Shown here: one piece after another, positions 1-12,017 of the stretch
Numbering within the stretch: position 1 is the first letter of the stretch
Layout of the letters: each line of letters opens with the position of its first letter
Translations under genes and position numbers: made by a program
Assembly: GCA_034620365.1 (NCBI GenBank)
Contig: JAQGEQ010000379.1
Coordinates: forward strand, 124,001-188,000
Origin: Pegea sp. RAD2-039
Taxonomy: Eukaryota > Chordata > Thaliacea > Salpida > Salpidae
Direction: 5' to 3'
DNA: 64,000 bases
Notes under the pieces: model-generated
What the model was told of the DNA's origin: nothing
What the model saw: only the letters and a program-made list of their open reading frames with translations
The model's database searches: none

Positions 1-950
1 TTTATAATTTTCTGTTTGTTAACGCAACAAGGAAAAAAATTCCCGTTTGTGAAACCAAAATACATAGAAAGTAAGCTCACAAAAATTTTGATATCATGAA
101 CAATTAAATCAAAAGACTTTACAAAAAGATTCCCTGTTAGAAATGTGACAATTAAATGAGCACAGACACCCATAAAAAGATATATAAAAGTAGTAATAGT
201 AGCTGATCTAATCGCTAGTTTAAGTTTATCAGACTTTTTTAGGTTGTTAAATCTTTTTAGGGATTGTCTACGCATAACAACGGTTCGACGTCTGTGAGTT
301 TTTAGAGGATATATAAAGAGACAAAAGAGAACAATTTGTGAGATATAGCTCAAACAGAATCCAATATGTAAGACTACATTCCTAGAATCAAAACTCGGGT
401 TTTTCCCGCATCCAAATTTAGTTAAGTGAAAACTGTTTAAGTTAAAATCAGTTATGATAATACACGTGGCACCAACATGCAATCCAATAAAAACAAGCCA
501 ACTACAAAACTGAAATAAGTAGGTGTTTAAAAAAGACCAAGAAGTACTTCTGTAGATTATACGTTGTCGAAGCCAAAAAACGTTATTCATAATTAAAATG
601 CAGATTATATCAAACGTAAAAGCAAAATCAACCAATATTTCACAAGATATCTTAGTGAATATATCATACTGAATTAGAATACTCATTAAAATTGTAATTT
701 GAGTAATCACTAAACGAATAAAGAAGATATATGGAGAAGTAAGAGCTAAAACCCACAGCATTTTATAATCAATATGGCAATTGTTTCTTAATCTATTCAA
801 TTTTCTTCTTGAATATTTGGGAATAACAACCATAAACCAAACTGTACATGTTAGTAGTACCGTGGTAATTATTTGTGGAATAATCCAATGAAATTCTTCG
901 TCAAAACCTGTTTTTGTTTCATTATTTCTCTTCTCAAATGAAAAATTCAT
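1..950 (-). CDS. Seven-helix receptor-like protein, copy A (C-terminus cut by window edge)
   Basis: An uninterrupted frame runs from an ATG at 950 down to base 1, about 316 codons, so the protein is nearly complete and only the stop lies outside. It has about seven hydrophobic segments and an Asn-rich, probably extracellular N-terminus. It shares landmarks with the genes at 3244, 6980, 36992 and 39127: a Cys at the start of helix 3 (KISCEI), a Cys in the loop after helix 4 (KFGCGK), FCLFIYPL at the end of helix 5, and LKKSDKLKLAIRSATI before helix 6. The GIGELL motif of the other copies is replaced by a basic RRQSLKRFNN stretch, and the helix 3 motif is also diverged (FWLRQRIIY). No intron is visible. 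Seven-helix receptor function is inferred; ligand and family name are unknown. This is the most divergent member together with the one at 39127. Confidence 0.75.
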   Translation of the reverse strand, partial: MNFSFEKRNNETKTGFDEEFHWIIPQIITTVLLTCTVWFMVVIPKYSRRKLNRLRNNCHIDYKMLWVLALTSPYIFFIRLVITQITILMSILIQYDIFTKISCEILVDFAFTFDIICILIMNNVFWLRQRIIYRSTSWSFLNTYLFQFCSWLVFIGLHVGATCIIITDFNLNSFHLTKFGCGKNPSFDSRNVVLHIGFCLSYISQIVLFCLFIYPLKTHRRRTVVMRRQSLKRFNNLKKSDKLKLAIRSATITTFIYLFMGVCAHLIVTFLTGNLFVKSFDLIVHDIKIFVSLLSMYFGFTNGNFFPCCVNKQKII

Positions 951-2898
951 ATTCTGTAAATTCTGCAAGATAAAAAAGTTTTTTTTTTAATCTTTAAAAC
1001 ATTTGAATATCGTTTAAAAACAACTATTTAAATTTTGTTTAGAAAAATAAGAACATGAAATATACTATTTAAATAATATTATTTATAAACCAATTAATAC
1101 TTGAAAAACGTATTTAATATTTAATAATAATAATAGTTTCAATTAAATTTTTGGTCTGATAAACTACTAGATATTAAAATCAAAAAAATAAAACTTTTTA
1201 TTTAAGTAAAAATTTATAAATTTTCATCATATATTTTGTTAAAAGTAAATTGTTTTCTTTAAAGCATGATAAAAGGAATGATTAAAGTTTCATCTTTTAT
1301 TCAAAAGTTAAAATATCTTTTAAAACTTAAAATTTTAAAATCTAATGATACTTGATTATACAAAAATAAACATTTTTTAAACCTCAAAAAAGTTTTAAAA
1401 AGTTATAAGACAATTAAAACAATTTACTAAACTTTTTTCTTATAGAAAATGACTTTAAAACCTCTTTGAAAATCTTTTTTATATCTTTATCATCTCAAAT
1501 ATTTTGCCTTAATGTCACTTTATTTATGTCAAGTTCAGTATTTTATAATTAACAACTAAAATTATTTCTGATGAAAATTGTAAAGCAACTTTTAAAAAAT
1601 AAATCATTCAAAATTTGAAAAATCTAAAAAGTTTATTTTATTAAAAACTAGTTTTGGTTGTAAACCTTCAAAAACTAAAAATTAAAAATGTTGTTTTGAA
1701 AAATCTAATACAAAACATGAAAGTCAAAACAAATCTTAAACTGAAAAAAAGAAAATTAAAAAATGTTTTTAATTTCAAATAGTGTTTTATTGTTTAGAAA
1801 GAGTTATTTAAAAATAATTAAAACAAATGAAATAACAAAAATGCTTATAACATATAGTACTTCAGCTTTAACATTTTTGTTGTTATAAATCTTTATTAAA
1901 ATTAAGGTTTGTTGTAATGATGCAGATAAACAAATAAATGATATTTAAGTTATATTTAGATTTAAACACCTATAAAAGGCTAAAGAGTTAATTTTATGGT
2001 TACAAAGTTTAACTTCTAAATAATTGTTTGATTTAAAAAACCGAAACTTAAGAATCAAAGATTTTTTTTCTGTAATTACCTAAAAAGTTTCAAATTAAGT
2101 TTTTTAATTATCTAGAGTTTTGAAAAAAACAATTTGGTTGATTTCTTTTAAAACTACTTTTTATCTACTAAGTTTTTTAGGACTTGCTGTTGTCAATTTC
2201 TAAATTTCAATCACTAAAATTTCAAAACTTTCTGTTTTTCAGAGGGATTTGAATCCTTAAATAAATAATTTAAAGATACCTTTTTACCTAAAACAAAAAG
2301 ATACTTCTAAACAACAACAAGAAGTTTCAAATAAATCTTCAATAACAGAATTCTCACTAAGTCTTTTAAACATCTTAATAATCTTAAAACAACTGAAGTA
2401 GTTTTCTACTTTAAAATTTATAAAATATCAAAAGTATTATAAAAAGTGAATTATGATAAACTGTTAAGTAAAAAAAAATAGAAAAAATAGATATAATAAA
2501 CAATGATTAGATACTTATTTATTTACAAAAGTTCTTATAAAGGCCAATTATTATTATTATCAAACAAATTTATATAATATATATTTAGAAATATATAAAC
2601 ATTTTTATACTATATTATAAGTATTTAAATATTGATATTTAAAATTGCTATGTTAAAAAAATCTTTTATAGACTGTTAGCAAAAATGTAATAATATGGAA
2701 AACTGATTTATTAATTAATAGATTTATTAGATTGAATTAAGAGAGTTGAAAATAGTAGTGTCTTTGAAATTATTTTATTCAAGATGTTAAATTTTAGCTT
2801 AATTTCATGTACAAATGTTGTTTGCGTTTTTAAGTTACAAGTCAGTTTTCTAACTTTTGATACTTTTTCTAAATAATTTAATAAAACAAAAATAGTTA
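951..2898. other. AT-rich intergenic sequence
   Basis: Very AT-rich with homopolymer runs and stops in all frames. I see no coding exon, RNA gene or ordered repeat. It separates receptor copies A and B and may hold the promoter of copy A. Confidence 0.6.
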
Positions 2899-2953
2899 CT
2901 TATTTATTATAATAAATGCGAAGGAGGGTGCCTCCCGCTAACACACATTCTAA
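2899..2953 (-). mobile_element. LINE 3' tail fragment (solo)
   Basis: A short stretch matches those at 9138-9213 and 48240-48310: an ATTTATT-rich end, the core AATGCGAAGGAGGGTGCC, then CGCTAACACACATTCT. At 48240 the same sequence lies just beyond LINE ORF2 on the minus strand, so this is probably the 3' end of a LINE inserted in minus orientation and truncated at its 5' end. Compared with the other two copies it lacks the AAAGAGAGCAC part of a short hairpin. Confidence 0.6.
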
Positions 2954-3243
2954 CAGTTACCATCTAAAATAACAACAAATCGAATGTTTTTCATTTATTG
3001 AAAATTATCTCAGTAACAATTGGTTATTGAAAGCAGAAAAATGTTCGAAGTATCTTCAATCTATAAAATATTTTTAGAAGTTTGAAGAAAAGTATTTTAT
3101 AATGAAAATAAGAATATCTTTGAAAATTTTTTTTTCTAAATTAAAAGAGTTTGAAATACTTATCTTATAATAAGAATAAGATATAAATAATTATTATATA
3201 TAGAAAAGAAACCTTATTTAAATTATTAATATTTATTTTACAT

Positions 3244-4194
3244 TTAAGGTAAGCAACATTTATTACCTCTTTTAAAACATCTAAAAGTTTTTTTAAAACC
3301 ATTAAACGATAATAAGATCGAAATACAATTGATGAACAGACTGATATTAAATATCAAAGTTTCTACTGTTTTAACTACACCAGCATGTAAAATAAATCGA
3401 GTAATTATTACTGCTACTAAAAAGGAAGTCAAACAGATCGACATAATAATAGTAGCAGTACGAATTGTATGTTTTTGCTTGTCTGATTTCCTCAAAAGCT
3501 CCCCAATTCCAAAGCTTGCTCTAATAGCTTGATTTAAGTTGTTCAAAACACATAATGGGTAGATATACAAAGAAAATAAGATTACATAAGAAGCAACAAA
3601 CATAATTGTAGATGAATAGAACCAGCCACCAGGTGCTTTTGTCTCGTTAAAAATACAACCAGCCTCAGATATACCATAAGATCTAAATTTAACTACATCG
3701 ATACTTGCTAATACTCCACTTATATTAAACAAAATTGGAAAGGAATAAGAGAAAAATTTCCATGTGCATGTCTTCAAATGCATGAGTGTTGGTTCAGAAT
3801 AAAGTAGAGTCTGTTTAAACCAAAGAAAAATAATTGAAGAAGACATTGAAAATTCACAGAGTAAGCTTGTGATTACAGATGCAATATGACATCTTATATG
3901 ACCAGTGTCATTAACTAAACTAAAATAACCAACTAAACCAAGACTGATGCAACTTATAAGACGAAGACAAGCAACAACTGGTACAGTAATTGCAAAAACA
4001 ATTTCAGAACGATTTATGGTTTTTCTCAACTGATCTTTCTGCTGTGAAACTATTTTGAAGCAATATTGACAAAACCAAAACAATACAATAGCTGTTAAGA
4101 TTAATAAAATAGCATTTACAGACTCGACGAAAAACCGAAACTTATTTCCACCTTCAAACGATGTTTGATTTTCAAAGTTTGTAAAATTTTCCAT
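3244..4194 (-). CDS. Seven-helix receptor-like protein, copy B (intact, single exon)
   Basis: A 316-aa frame without introns. The N-terminus carries two N-glycosylation sequons (NFT, NQT). Hydrophobic segments lie at roughly residues 22-46, 64-94, 105-133, 147-170, 192-216, 247-270 and 283-303. Receptor-like landmarks are a Cys at the head of helix 3 (HIRCHI) and a Cys in the second extracellular loop (AGCIFNE), the pair that forms the classic GPCR disulfide. After helix 3 comes FLWFKQTLLYSEPTLMHLKT; helix 5 ends in LYIYPL; the loop before helix 6 reads FGIGELLRKSDKQKHTIR. There is no DRY or NPxxY motif, so it is not an ordinary rhodopsin-class receptor. An AATAAA lies on the coding strand just past the stop (3232-3237). 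Best reference member for the family in this window. Function unknown; sensory or peptide receptor is possible but unproven. Confidence 0.85.
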   Translation of the reverse strand: MENFTNFENQTSFEGGNKFRFFVESVNAILLILTAIVLFWFCQYCFKIVSQQKDQLRKTINRSEIVFAITVPVVACLRLISCISLGLVGYFSLVNDTGHIRCHIASVITSLLCEFSMSSSIIFLWFKQTLLYSEPTLMHLKTCTWKFFSYSFPILFNISGVLASIDVVKFRSYGISEAGCIFNETKAPGGWFYSSTIMFVASYVILFSLYIYPLCVLNNLNQAIRASFGIGELLRKSDKQKHTIRTATIIMSICLTSFLVAVIITRFILHAGVVKTVETLIFNISLFINCISILLSFNGFKKTFRCFKRGNKCCLP

Positions 4195-6979
4195 CTAACT
4201 GTTTTCTAGGCAAAAAAAACTTGATAAATTCTGTTAAAAAGAAAGTTTAGTTTTATATAAGCTACATATTGTACATATTTTAAACTAAAGAAATACTTTA
4301 AAATATTTGGTGGGATATGTTAATTAAAACTTATTATTTCTAGTTTTAGACAATAAACACTTTTACAAGAATAGTTTATTTAAAGTTCAATTTAAAACAA
4401 AACTATTTCAAAATTTTTATCTAAGCTTTTTATTATATCAATATTAGCTAACAGCTTACTAAAATACGAATAAAAACAAACTTAAAAAAATCTATCATTC
4501 AAAAATTTGCATTTGCAAAGGTTAGTATTTCTACTTTATGAAAAAAACCCTTAAAATTAAGTAATTAATAAATAAATCGTTAAAAAATTACATTAAAAAA
4601 TGATTTTTATTTATTGTAAGCATTGTTACAAAGAGTATTTTACAAAAAAAATACTTAAAGTTAAAATAGTTTACTAATTCAAAAAGTAAGAAAAGTTTTC
4701 AAGTTATTGAAATATTTTAGATTATTAAAATTTTGTCAATAAGTTTCTATAAAAAGAACTATCAATTTCTAAATCAGTTTTAAAATTTAATTTCTAAAGA
4801 ACGTACAAAAAATGAAGTTTAAAATAATTGATACATCTTTAATTGAAAAAATATAATTCTAACAGTCGAAAAATTCAACTTTTATTAAATGGAAAACTAA
4901 AAATAAAAGTTTCAAACTTTTTTTAATTCAAAATAGTTCATATGATTATATTATAATAGTAAATATTATAACCTATTTATATTTTTTATGTATACAAAGA
5001 TATTTTGACAAAAAACTAGTTATTAGACTATTAAAATTTAAAATTCAAGTTTTGTTATTAGCTTCATATAGTTTATACAATTTTATTTTTTATTTAGATT
5101 TATTATCTAATTACATTTCAAATATACTGTGAGATTACAAATAACAAATAATTTGTAAGAATGTTAAACTTGGCTTTTTAAAATTATCAAAAAATGAAAT
5201 TGAATTATAAAAATACAAAAAATTACAGCAATAGAACCCGATAAAAATAAAAGAAATTAAAAAAAAATTTAGAAAACTATTCTAATCAATCATAATATTT
5301 ACAAAAGGTAGATTTTTTCAGTAACGAAAAAATATTACCTATAAAATTTTTTATTTCTGGTTTAATTTTCTAATTCTGAATAATCTTAGATAATTAAACA
5401 AAAAGTAAACAGCAAAAACATTTTATAATGTTCCCAAAATTTAATAAAATATCAAAAGTAAAACTTATAAATTGTTTACTAGAAATTGTACAAACAAAAC
5501 GTTTTTATGAAACAAATTATTACAAATATTATTTTTAATAAAAATTATCCAAAAATAAATGAATAAGAAATTATTGTTCATATAAATAGATAATATATAA
5601 AAGATATAATAAATAAGTATTTATTTCTATACTAAATTACTACAAACCTTAATAGAAAGATTTCTATTTCAAATTTTAAAAGTTAAGTAATAATTGTTTA
5701 TATTTATCTTAATATAAACGTTTTGGTTAAATTATGAAAATATTATATTTCCTAAAAATACTTTTCCAGAAATTGTAAAAATAAACAACCATTAGTAAAG
5801 ATATTTTTTATACCAAAAACTTCTTATTAGCAAAATTACTTCAAAAATGTTTGTTAAAAAATCCTACATTTAGTGAAGTTAAAAAGTGAACAATTATGTT
5901 TAGAATATTAGTAACATGCATGCCTCTTAAATATTAACTATTTATACAAAAAACAAACTATATTTCTGAACTTATTTCAGCTTACTAACAGACATGTATC
6001 AATGTTTCTAAAGATAATAATCTTCTTAATATTTATTTTTGTTGAAAACAGTAACTGCTAAATAATTGATGAAATTTTTCGATTGATTTTTATATGAAAA
6101 TTTACCCAATATCATAATTATAATACTTACAAAAACATAGATTTGTTTAAAAAAAGTAATTCAGATTACTTCTTGTAAAACTCTAGCTAAAATATATGCT
6201 TCTAAAAACAGAATCTACTCTAAAAATATATTTTTAGTAACATAAGAGCTTAACTAAAGCTTTATATAAAATAATAAATCTTTAAACTAATAAGTATTGG
6301 ATAATCTCATCTTATAATAAAAAATTTAAAAAACTTTATATTTCTTAACAGTTTTACATACTTTCTTAGGTTTGTGTTATGCACAAGTGTTATTTGCAGC
6401 AAATAAAACATACTAATACAATAAATTACAAGGTGGTAGTTGCAGATTAGAATAAGTTTCTGTATATGGTAAGAAGATTTACAAAACAGACTGAAAGTAA
6501 CAAGCTAAAGCTCTCAGCATGAAAATAAGATCAAAGTTTTTAATGCAAAAATATAGAATTATTTTGTTTAGTTAAAGTACTGAAATAATAGATATAATTG
6601 CTCTAAAAATAGACTAAGTTTAGATCTATATTTGTTAATGAGGCTTGACTAATTTAAAAAATGTTCAAGCAAAATACAAAATTCAAAAACTTTTGTTAAT
6701 AACTTTTGTTTAATACCTTGTCAAGAAAATAGAAACAAAAACAATACAAGTCAAAAGTAATTGTTTATAAATATCATATATCAATATAAAAATGAAAAAC
6801 TTTGAAATTGTTTGAATAATTTGATGTATTTACAATTCAAAATAGAGTCGAAGACATTTATTCAAAGTTAATTATATGATGACCGTATATAAGAAACATA
6901 ATTTTATTAAATGCGATAAGAATAAGAAATTTTATGAAATGTTATACAAAAGTACGAGAAAAGTTAAAAAATGATTCAT
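4195..6979. other. AT-rich intergenic sequence
   Basis: About 2.8 kb of AT-rich sequence with no open frame of note, no tRNA-like fold and no ordered repeat that I can see. It holds the upstream region of copy B. Confidence 0.6.
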
Positions 6980-7962
6980 TCATGCAAAAAATAAACTTTC
7001 TTCATTTTCAACATCATTATTTGTTGGTTTTGGAACACAAAGAAAAGTTCTTTTAAAGAATTTAAACGAACACAGAATCGAAACAACATTTACAAAAAAG
7101 CTTAAATCATAAAAAATATTTTCTGTTGACTTCAGAGCATTACTCGGTAAAAGAATTCTACTTATACCTGCTATTAACATACTTGAAAAGATACAAACAG
7201 ACATGCTTATAGTTGCAGATCTCATCAAAGTCTTCAACTGGTCAGATTTCTTCAGTAATTCACCAATTCCATATTCATTTCTTACAGATTCATGAAGCTT
7301 AGCTTGAATGTGTAACGGATAAATATACAAACAAACTAACAAAACATGCGAAATTAAAAACGATCCAATTATTGTTCCAAAGAAAGGGTCTATCATCTTA
7401 AATTTAACAAGGATACAACCATGAGGTGATGCAGTATAGCTGTTGACTAGAAAAACATTTATTGCAACCAAAACTAAAGTTGTATGATGAAGAAACAGAA
7501 TCAGTTGTGATAAAAACTTATATAAACGTGTTCGCAGGTGACTCAAAGTGGATCAGAGTACATTAGATATTGTCGATACCAAAGAAACGAGTACAAAGGT
7601 ATCCACAGGGCTACACTGAAAAGAGAACCAGCATCACAAGCATGTTCACAGGCGAAGCTTTCCAAATATCCAGTTGAAGTTAGTATTCCAACAACAATAG
7701 TTGCTAGTGAACTTAATAATCTCAAAGATAAAATTGTTGGAAGAACAAGTGATGAAATTATCATAATATTTTGTCTGCTCTTTTGCGGGTGATTAATTTT
7801 CTTTCGATAGATTATAAAAGAAGATAGAAGCTTCAATGTTAGAACCAGTAAACTTAAAGTTGAAACTAAAGCAGCTATCACCTTAGGTTGAATTGGAAAG
7901 TTAAAACTTGACGTTGGAATAACTGTTCCATTTGCAATGGTTCTGCTTGTTTTATTTTCCAT
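6980..7962 (-). pseudogene. Seven-helix receptor-like gene, copy C, with a one-base frameshift
   Basis: Two adjoining minus-strand frames, 7962-7543 (139 aa) and 7546-6980 (188 aa), together match the whole length of copy B. The first carries the N-glycosylated start, helices 1-3 and FLWYRQYLMYSDP; the second picks up at LSHLRTRLYKF and holds helices 4-7, LYIYPL and YGIGELLKKSDQLK. The break falls inside the conserved YSxPTLxHLxT motif near 7543, where one base has been lost relative to the other copies, so the Thr codon is incomplete and a TGA follows. Both halves are otherwise well preserved, with the paired cysteines in ACEHAC and HGCILV. The loss is therefore recent, polymorphic, or a sequencing error in a non-homopolymer context. 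Confidence 0.8.
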
Positions 7963-9137
7963 AATATAAATTAATTTTAAAGATCTGAAAAAATAAGAAT
8001 TTAAATATAAATTATTTTTTGTTTGTAGCTCAAAATGGAAATTTGTAAATTTTTACATTTAGCTTTAAATCTATTTTTATTAAATAAAACTAATTTCAAA
8101 CTTTATAGATAGAAAAAAGAAAAAGTAATTATAATACCCCACTTAATGAAAGCTTAAAAACTAAGAATAAAACTCTAATTGAAAAACTTTCTTGTATTTA
8201 TTAATTAAAACTAATTTTTGATTAAAATGTTTAAACTAAACATCAAAAAGTTTTTTTATCAAATTTTGTAAATGTCACAAACAGCTTGCAAGATATTTAT
8301 GGAATTTTATTTTAAAGATAAGTTTAATTAGTAAAATAAAAGATTAATTAATTAAACTTTCATTCTATTCATATAAATACAAAAAGATAACTGTAGGTTA
8401 AAAAAATATATTTTTAAGCTGGTTTTTCCTAGCTTTAATCTACTTTAAACCATCTACAAACTTATTAAGCTTTTATATTAATTAATTAATGTTATTTTTA
8501 ACTAAGTTTAATTCAATAATCTTCAAATTATTTGAAACGCTTTTAAACGCAAATAAAAAAACAGATTATCAAAAAATAAACAACAATAGTAAAATTAAAA
8601 ATTCTTCAAATTCGTAAAATATACAAATAAATTTAAACAAAAGTATTTATTCATAATCTAAAGTTAACTTAACCCATAATGACATAGTTAAAGATAAAGC
8701 TGAAACTTTCATGTAGCTTTGCTGTAAATAAATTTAAGAAATGCAAATTATTATAAGATTTTAAGTAATGTCTGTAACGTAACAAGAACTATCAAATCAA
8801 TTTAAATATTTGTTTGTAATCATTGAGATACTTCTACAAATAAATAACACATTAAATTATTTAAAAATAAAAAAAAAAAGGTCCATGAATCATGCTAGAC
8901 TGTCTATGAGATAACTTTTATTTAATGAAACTATTAAAAAATATAAAAGCTATTTTTAATACAAAAAATTGATAAAAATATTTTGGTATAACTATTTTAA
9001 AAAGTTGCAAGTTTTGACAAAAATTTCGTTAGGTTATTGTTACTAAAGACTGTTTTGATTTTGGCTAAATTTTAGTTCATTTTAAATTGCATATAGCATG
9101 AAATAATAACCAAAAAAATACATAGCTGTATTTTAAT
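7963..9137. other. AT-rich intergenic sequence
   Basis: No gene or structured repeat seen. It includes the upstream region of copy C. Confidence 0.6.
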
Positions 9138-9213
9138 AATTTATTTATTTATTACAATAAATGCGAAGGAGGGTGCCTAAAGAGAGCACCTCTCGCTAAC
9201 ACACATTCTCACA
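9138..9213 (-). mobile_element. LINE 3' tail copy
   Basis: Begins with (TTTA)n-type sequence, then AATGCGAAGGAGGGTGCC and a short hairpin made by GGTGC and GCACC, then CTCTCGCTAACACACATTCT. It is nearly identical to 48241-48306, which abuts a recognisable LINE ORF2, and related to 2899-2953. Read on the minus strand it ends in a TAAATAAA repeat, as LINE 3' ends often do. Confidence 0.65.
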
Positions 9214-9740
9214 AATTAGTGTACTGATGGGGATATAGAATATAAGAGACCCCTGTCGAAGCATCACAATGCAGAGAACTAACTGAGGATATTTGAGGAT
9301 CTAGCAAGCTAGATAGAACTATAGAGAATTATCATAAATCTCCAAGAATACTCGACAACCATACAGTGCACACAGCTTCTAACCTCATACTGTCCACCAT
9401 CTCAAGCCTCCTAGCGCACGCTTGTATATAGTATATAGAGAAGTATAATGGAATGATCTTGAGGACATTAAGATGGGTGCTAAAGTCCAGAAAGTCACGT
9501 GATTGGCAGAAGTGGTACAGAGCTTCATCAATTGATGGTTTACAAGACACCATAAGAATGAGAAAGAGAGAGGATAGAGATTCTGGTTGTTCTGTTTACA
9601 ATAAGGAAATAACGAGGGGCTTTGATGGTCCGGGTACCCCGAGTTGTGATGTTTATCCGAAGAGCAGGAGGAGTGACGTCGTGGAGGTTTGGCATATCAT
9701 TAAATCACTTGAAGGTGAACCTCAATAACGCTACTGATTG
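9214..9740. other. Less AT-rich block, possible retroelement remnant
   Basis: This block is visibly richer in G and C than its surroundings and abuts a LINE tail. Open frames exist on both strands: a 91-aa plus-strand frame at 9453-9728 containing SRDWQKWYRASS, and a 73-aa minus-strand frame at 9332-9553. Neither carries a domain I can name. The plus-strand fragment loosely resembles the far C-terminus of some LINE reverse transcriptases (a DRxxW-type pattern), which is weak evidence. It could equally be the 3' untranslated part of the adjoining element. Confidence 0.3.
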
Positions 9741-12017
9741 AGATGAACATGTGAAGTCTACCATCCAATTATTTGTAGTATTTGAGTTATACAACAGAAG
9801 AGTATTTTACCGCGTCCGTAAAAGTCGTCCAAATACAGGTACTTACTTGCTTGATTATCCCCAGTTCGCAACGAAATATAAAAGGGTCATTATCAGAACA
9901 GTTATTTACTTGATTATATTTATTAATGTAAGTTATTGCTGTAGCTACTTTTTAATAATTTCTAATAACCGTTTTCTTTTATTCCAATTTTATTTGTAAT
10001 TTTTTATATTTCTTGTAAAGTAACTAAAGTTGATAGTTGATCAAGTTAGTTGTCGCTAATCACATTCCCACCTAAAAAAAGGTGCTGAAAAATTGGAAGT
10101 ATCAAAATATAAAAAATAACTTGAGTTTTTATTTGAATGTTTTATAAAATATTGTCACTTAGTAATTCCTGAAAATCTTTTATCTTATTCATAAAACTAA
10201 AAGTCATAATTTAATTTTATTGATTAATATTCACACCAGAGGTAATTTTGTGTATCAAACAATCTAAGGGTTGAAAATTGAACAATTGAAAATGATTTAT
10301 TTAACTATAAACACAATTAATAATTATTTAATCAGTAATATAAGCTAATAATTATCTATCTACTTTTTTATCACAAAAAGGATTAACTCATACATAGAAT
10401 TACAAATAAATAATTTGAAACTTACAAAGATTATATACTAGTAATGATAAAGCTTATATCTATAATATTTTTCAAAAAACTGAGAAAAAGTAGTTTGTAA
10501 TTTGCAAATTCTATAATAAATGTTTTTAAGGGGATAATAATATTAGTAAACATGTTTCTTATACAGTAAACAACTTTTTTTCATCTAAATCTGTTTTTTC
10601 CAAGTTCTTATTATTAAAATAAACTTTTACAATTTTTTTTATCACTGTAAGCTTAAGATATTTCATTAAATTTCCATCTATTTTGAAGTTTCCCAACTTA
10701 TTATTTTAAAGTTTTCAAAAATTATGTTATTTTATTTTCTAATTATGACTTTTAAAAATTTAACTATTTCACTAAGGCTATATTTTTGATTATTTACTAA
10801 TAATTACTTAGTCATTCCAGTACAAATGTAAAGTTTAAGATTTTATGCGCTTATATAGATTTTTATATATTTTATTTTCTTATACTTCTTTTTAGTTTAA
10901 AAGATTTTTTCCTTCAAATTTTTACTTGTGTTTAAAAAGTGTAATTCTTGTAACCAAATTTGCAGTATTACAAAGATAAAAATTAGTTTTATTTTGTAAT
11001 TTCTACAGTTTAAATTCTTACAACTGAAACAACTATTTATTTTAAAGTTAGTCAATTACTTAGAGCTTTAATTTTTATAATAAAATTAAAAAATTAAAAA
11101 TAAAGTTAGCTTTGTGAAGATCTTTTTAAAGCCAGATTGAAAAATGTCCGAATTGTAAGCCAAAAAAAATCTTTAAAATATTTAAGAAAATATTGAAATC
11201 ATCTGAAAAGTTTGTTGCTTAATATTGATGATGATTCAATTTTTGAAACTGCTTTTTGCTACCTCAAAGATTGTTTGATTCAATATATAAAATTAAAAGC
11301 TTCATCAAGAAACTTTGATTCAAAGATAACTGATAAATCTTCTTATAATATAGTTGACCAAGAAGAAAAATTTATAATTTTCATGACTAGTATCTAATTT
11401 ATGATTCAGATACTGAAACCTACATTTTGTTGAACAAACCAATAAAAAAATTTAAGACAATCGTAAAAAAATACTCTAAAAATTTGATATTTACAAGCTA
11501 GTCTATTGATCTACCTAGTCTATCTATAAAATTGATCAATTTGTAATCGCTTTTATTGTAAACGTACAAATAGTTTAAACAGTACTGTTGCAACTTATCT
11601 TGTGGAACTGTAAAAGTTTTTTGATTGGTTTAAAAATCTTCATATCTAAATTAACAACAAAATTGTTGATGTAAAAACAGTTTCTGCCAGTTTCAAAAGT
11701 TGTGAAGAACAAAACTTTATTATTCAAGCCTCAAAAATAAAGCAGATAGTGAATCTAATGCTCCCTAATTTATTATCAGTGATAAAACTCGCTCAAATAA
11801 TTGGTAGATACATGCAAGGGTTTCAATAATATTTTCATAGTAATTGATTACGCAATAATATAAAAAGATTTTGTTTATATAAACATTTTAACGTCTAAAC
11901 ACGAAATATAGAAACCTAAATAAAAATCTGAATGGTGAATAGTGCCAAGAAAAAGGAATTTATTTTCAAGCTTTGATTTAACAAATTATCAAAATCTGAA
12001 AGAAAATTTTAAGATAT
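9741..12017. other. AT-rich intergenic sequence
   Basis: No supported gene. Short frames (9751-9999, 11212-11397) have the composition of AT-rich noise and no splice context that I trust. Confidence 0.55.

Noticed and set aside
3329-3532. Plus-strand frame of 67 codons
   Set aside because: Shadow antisense to receptor copy B.
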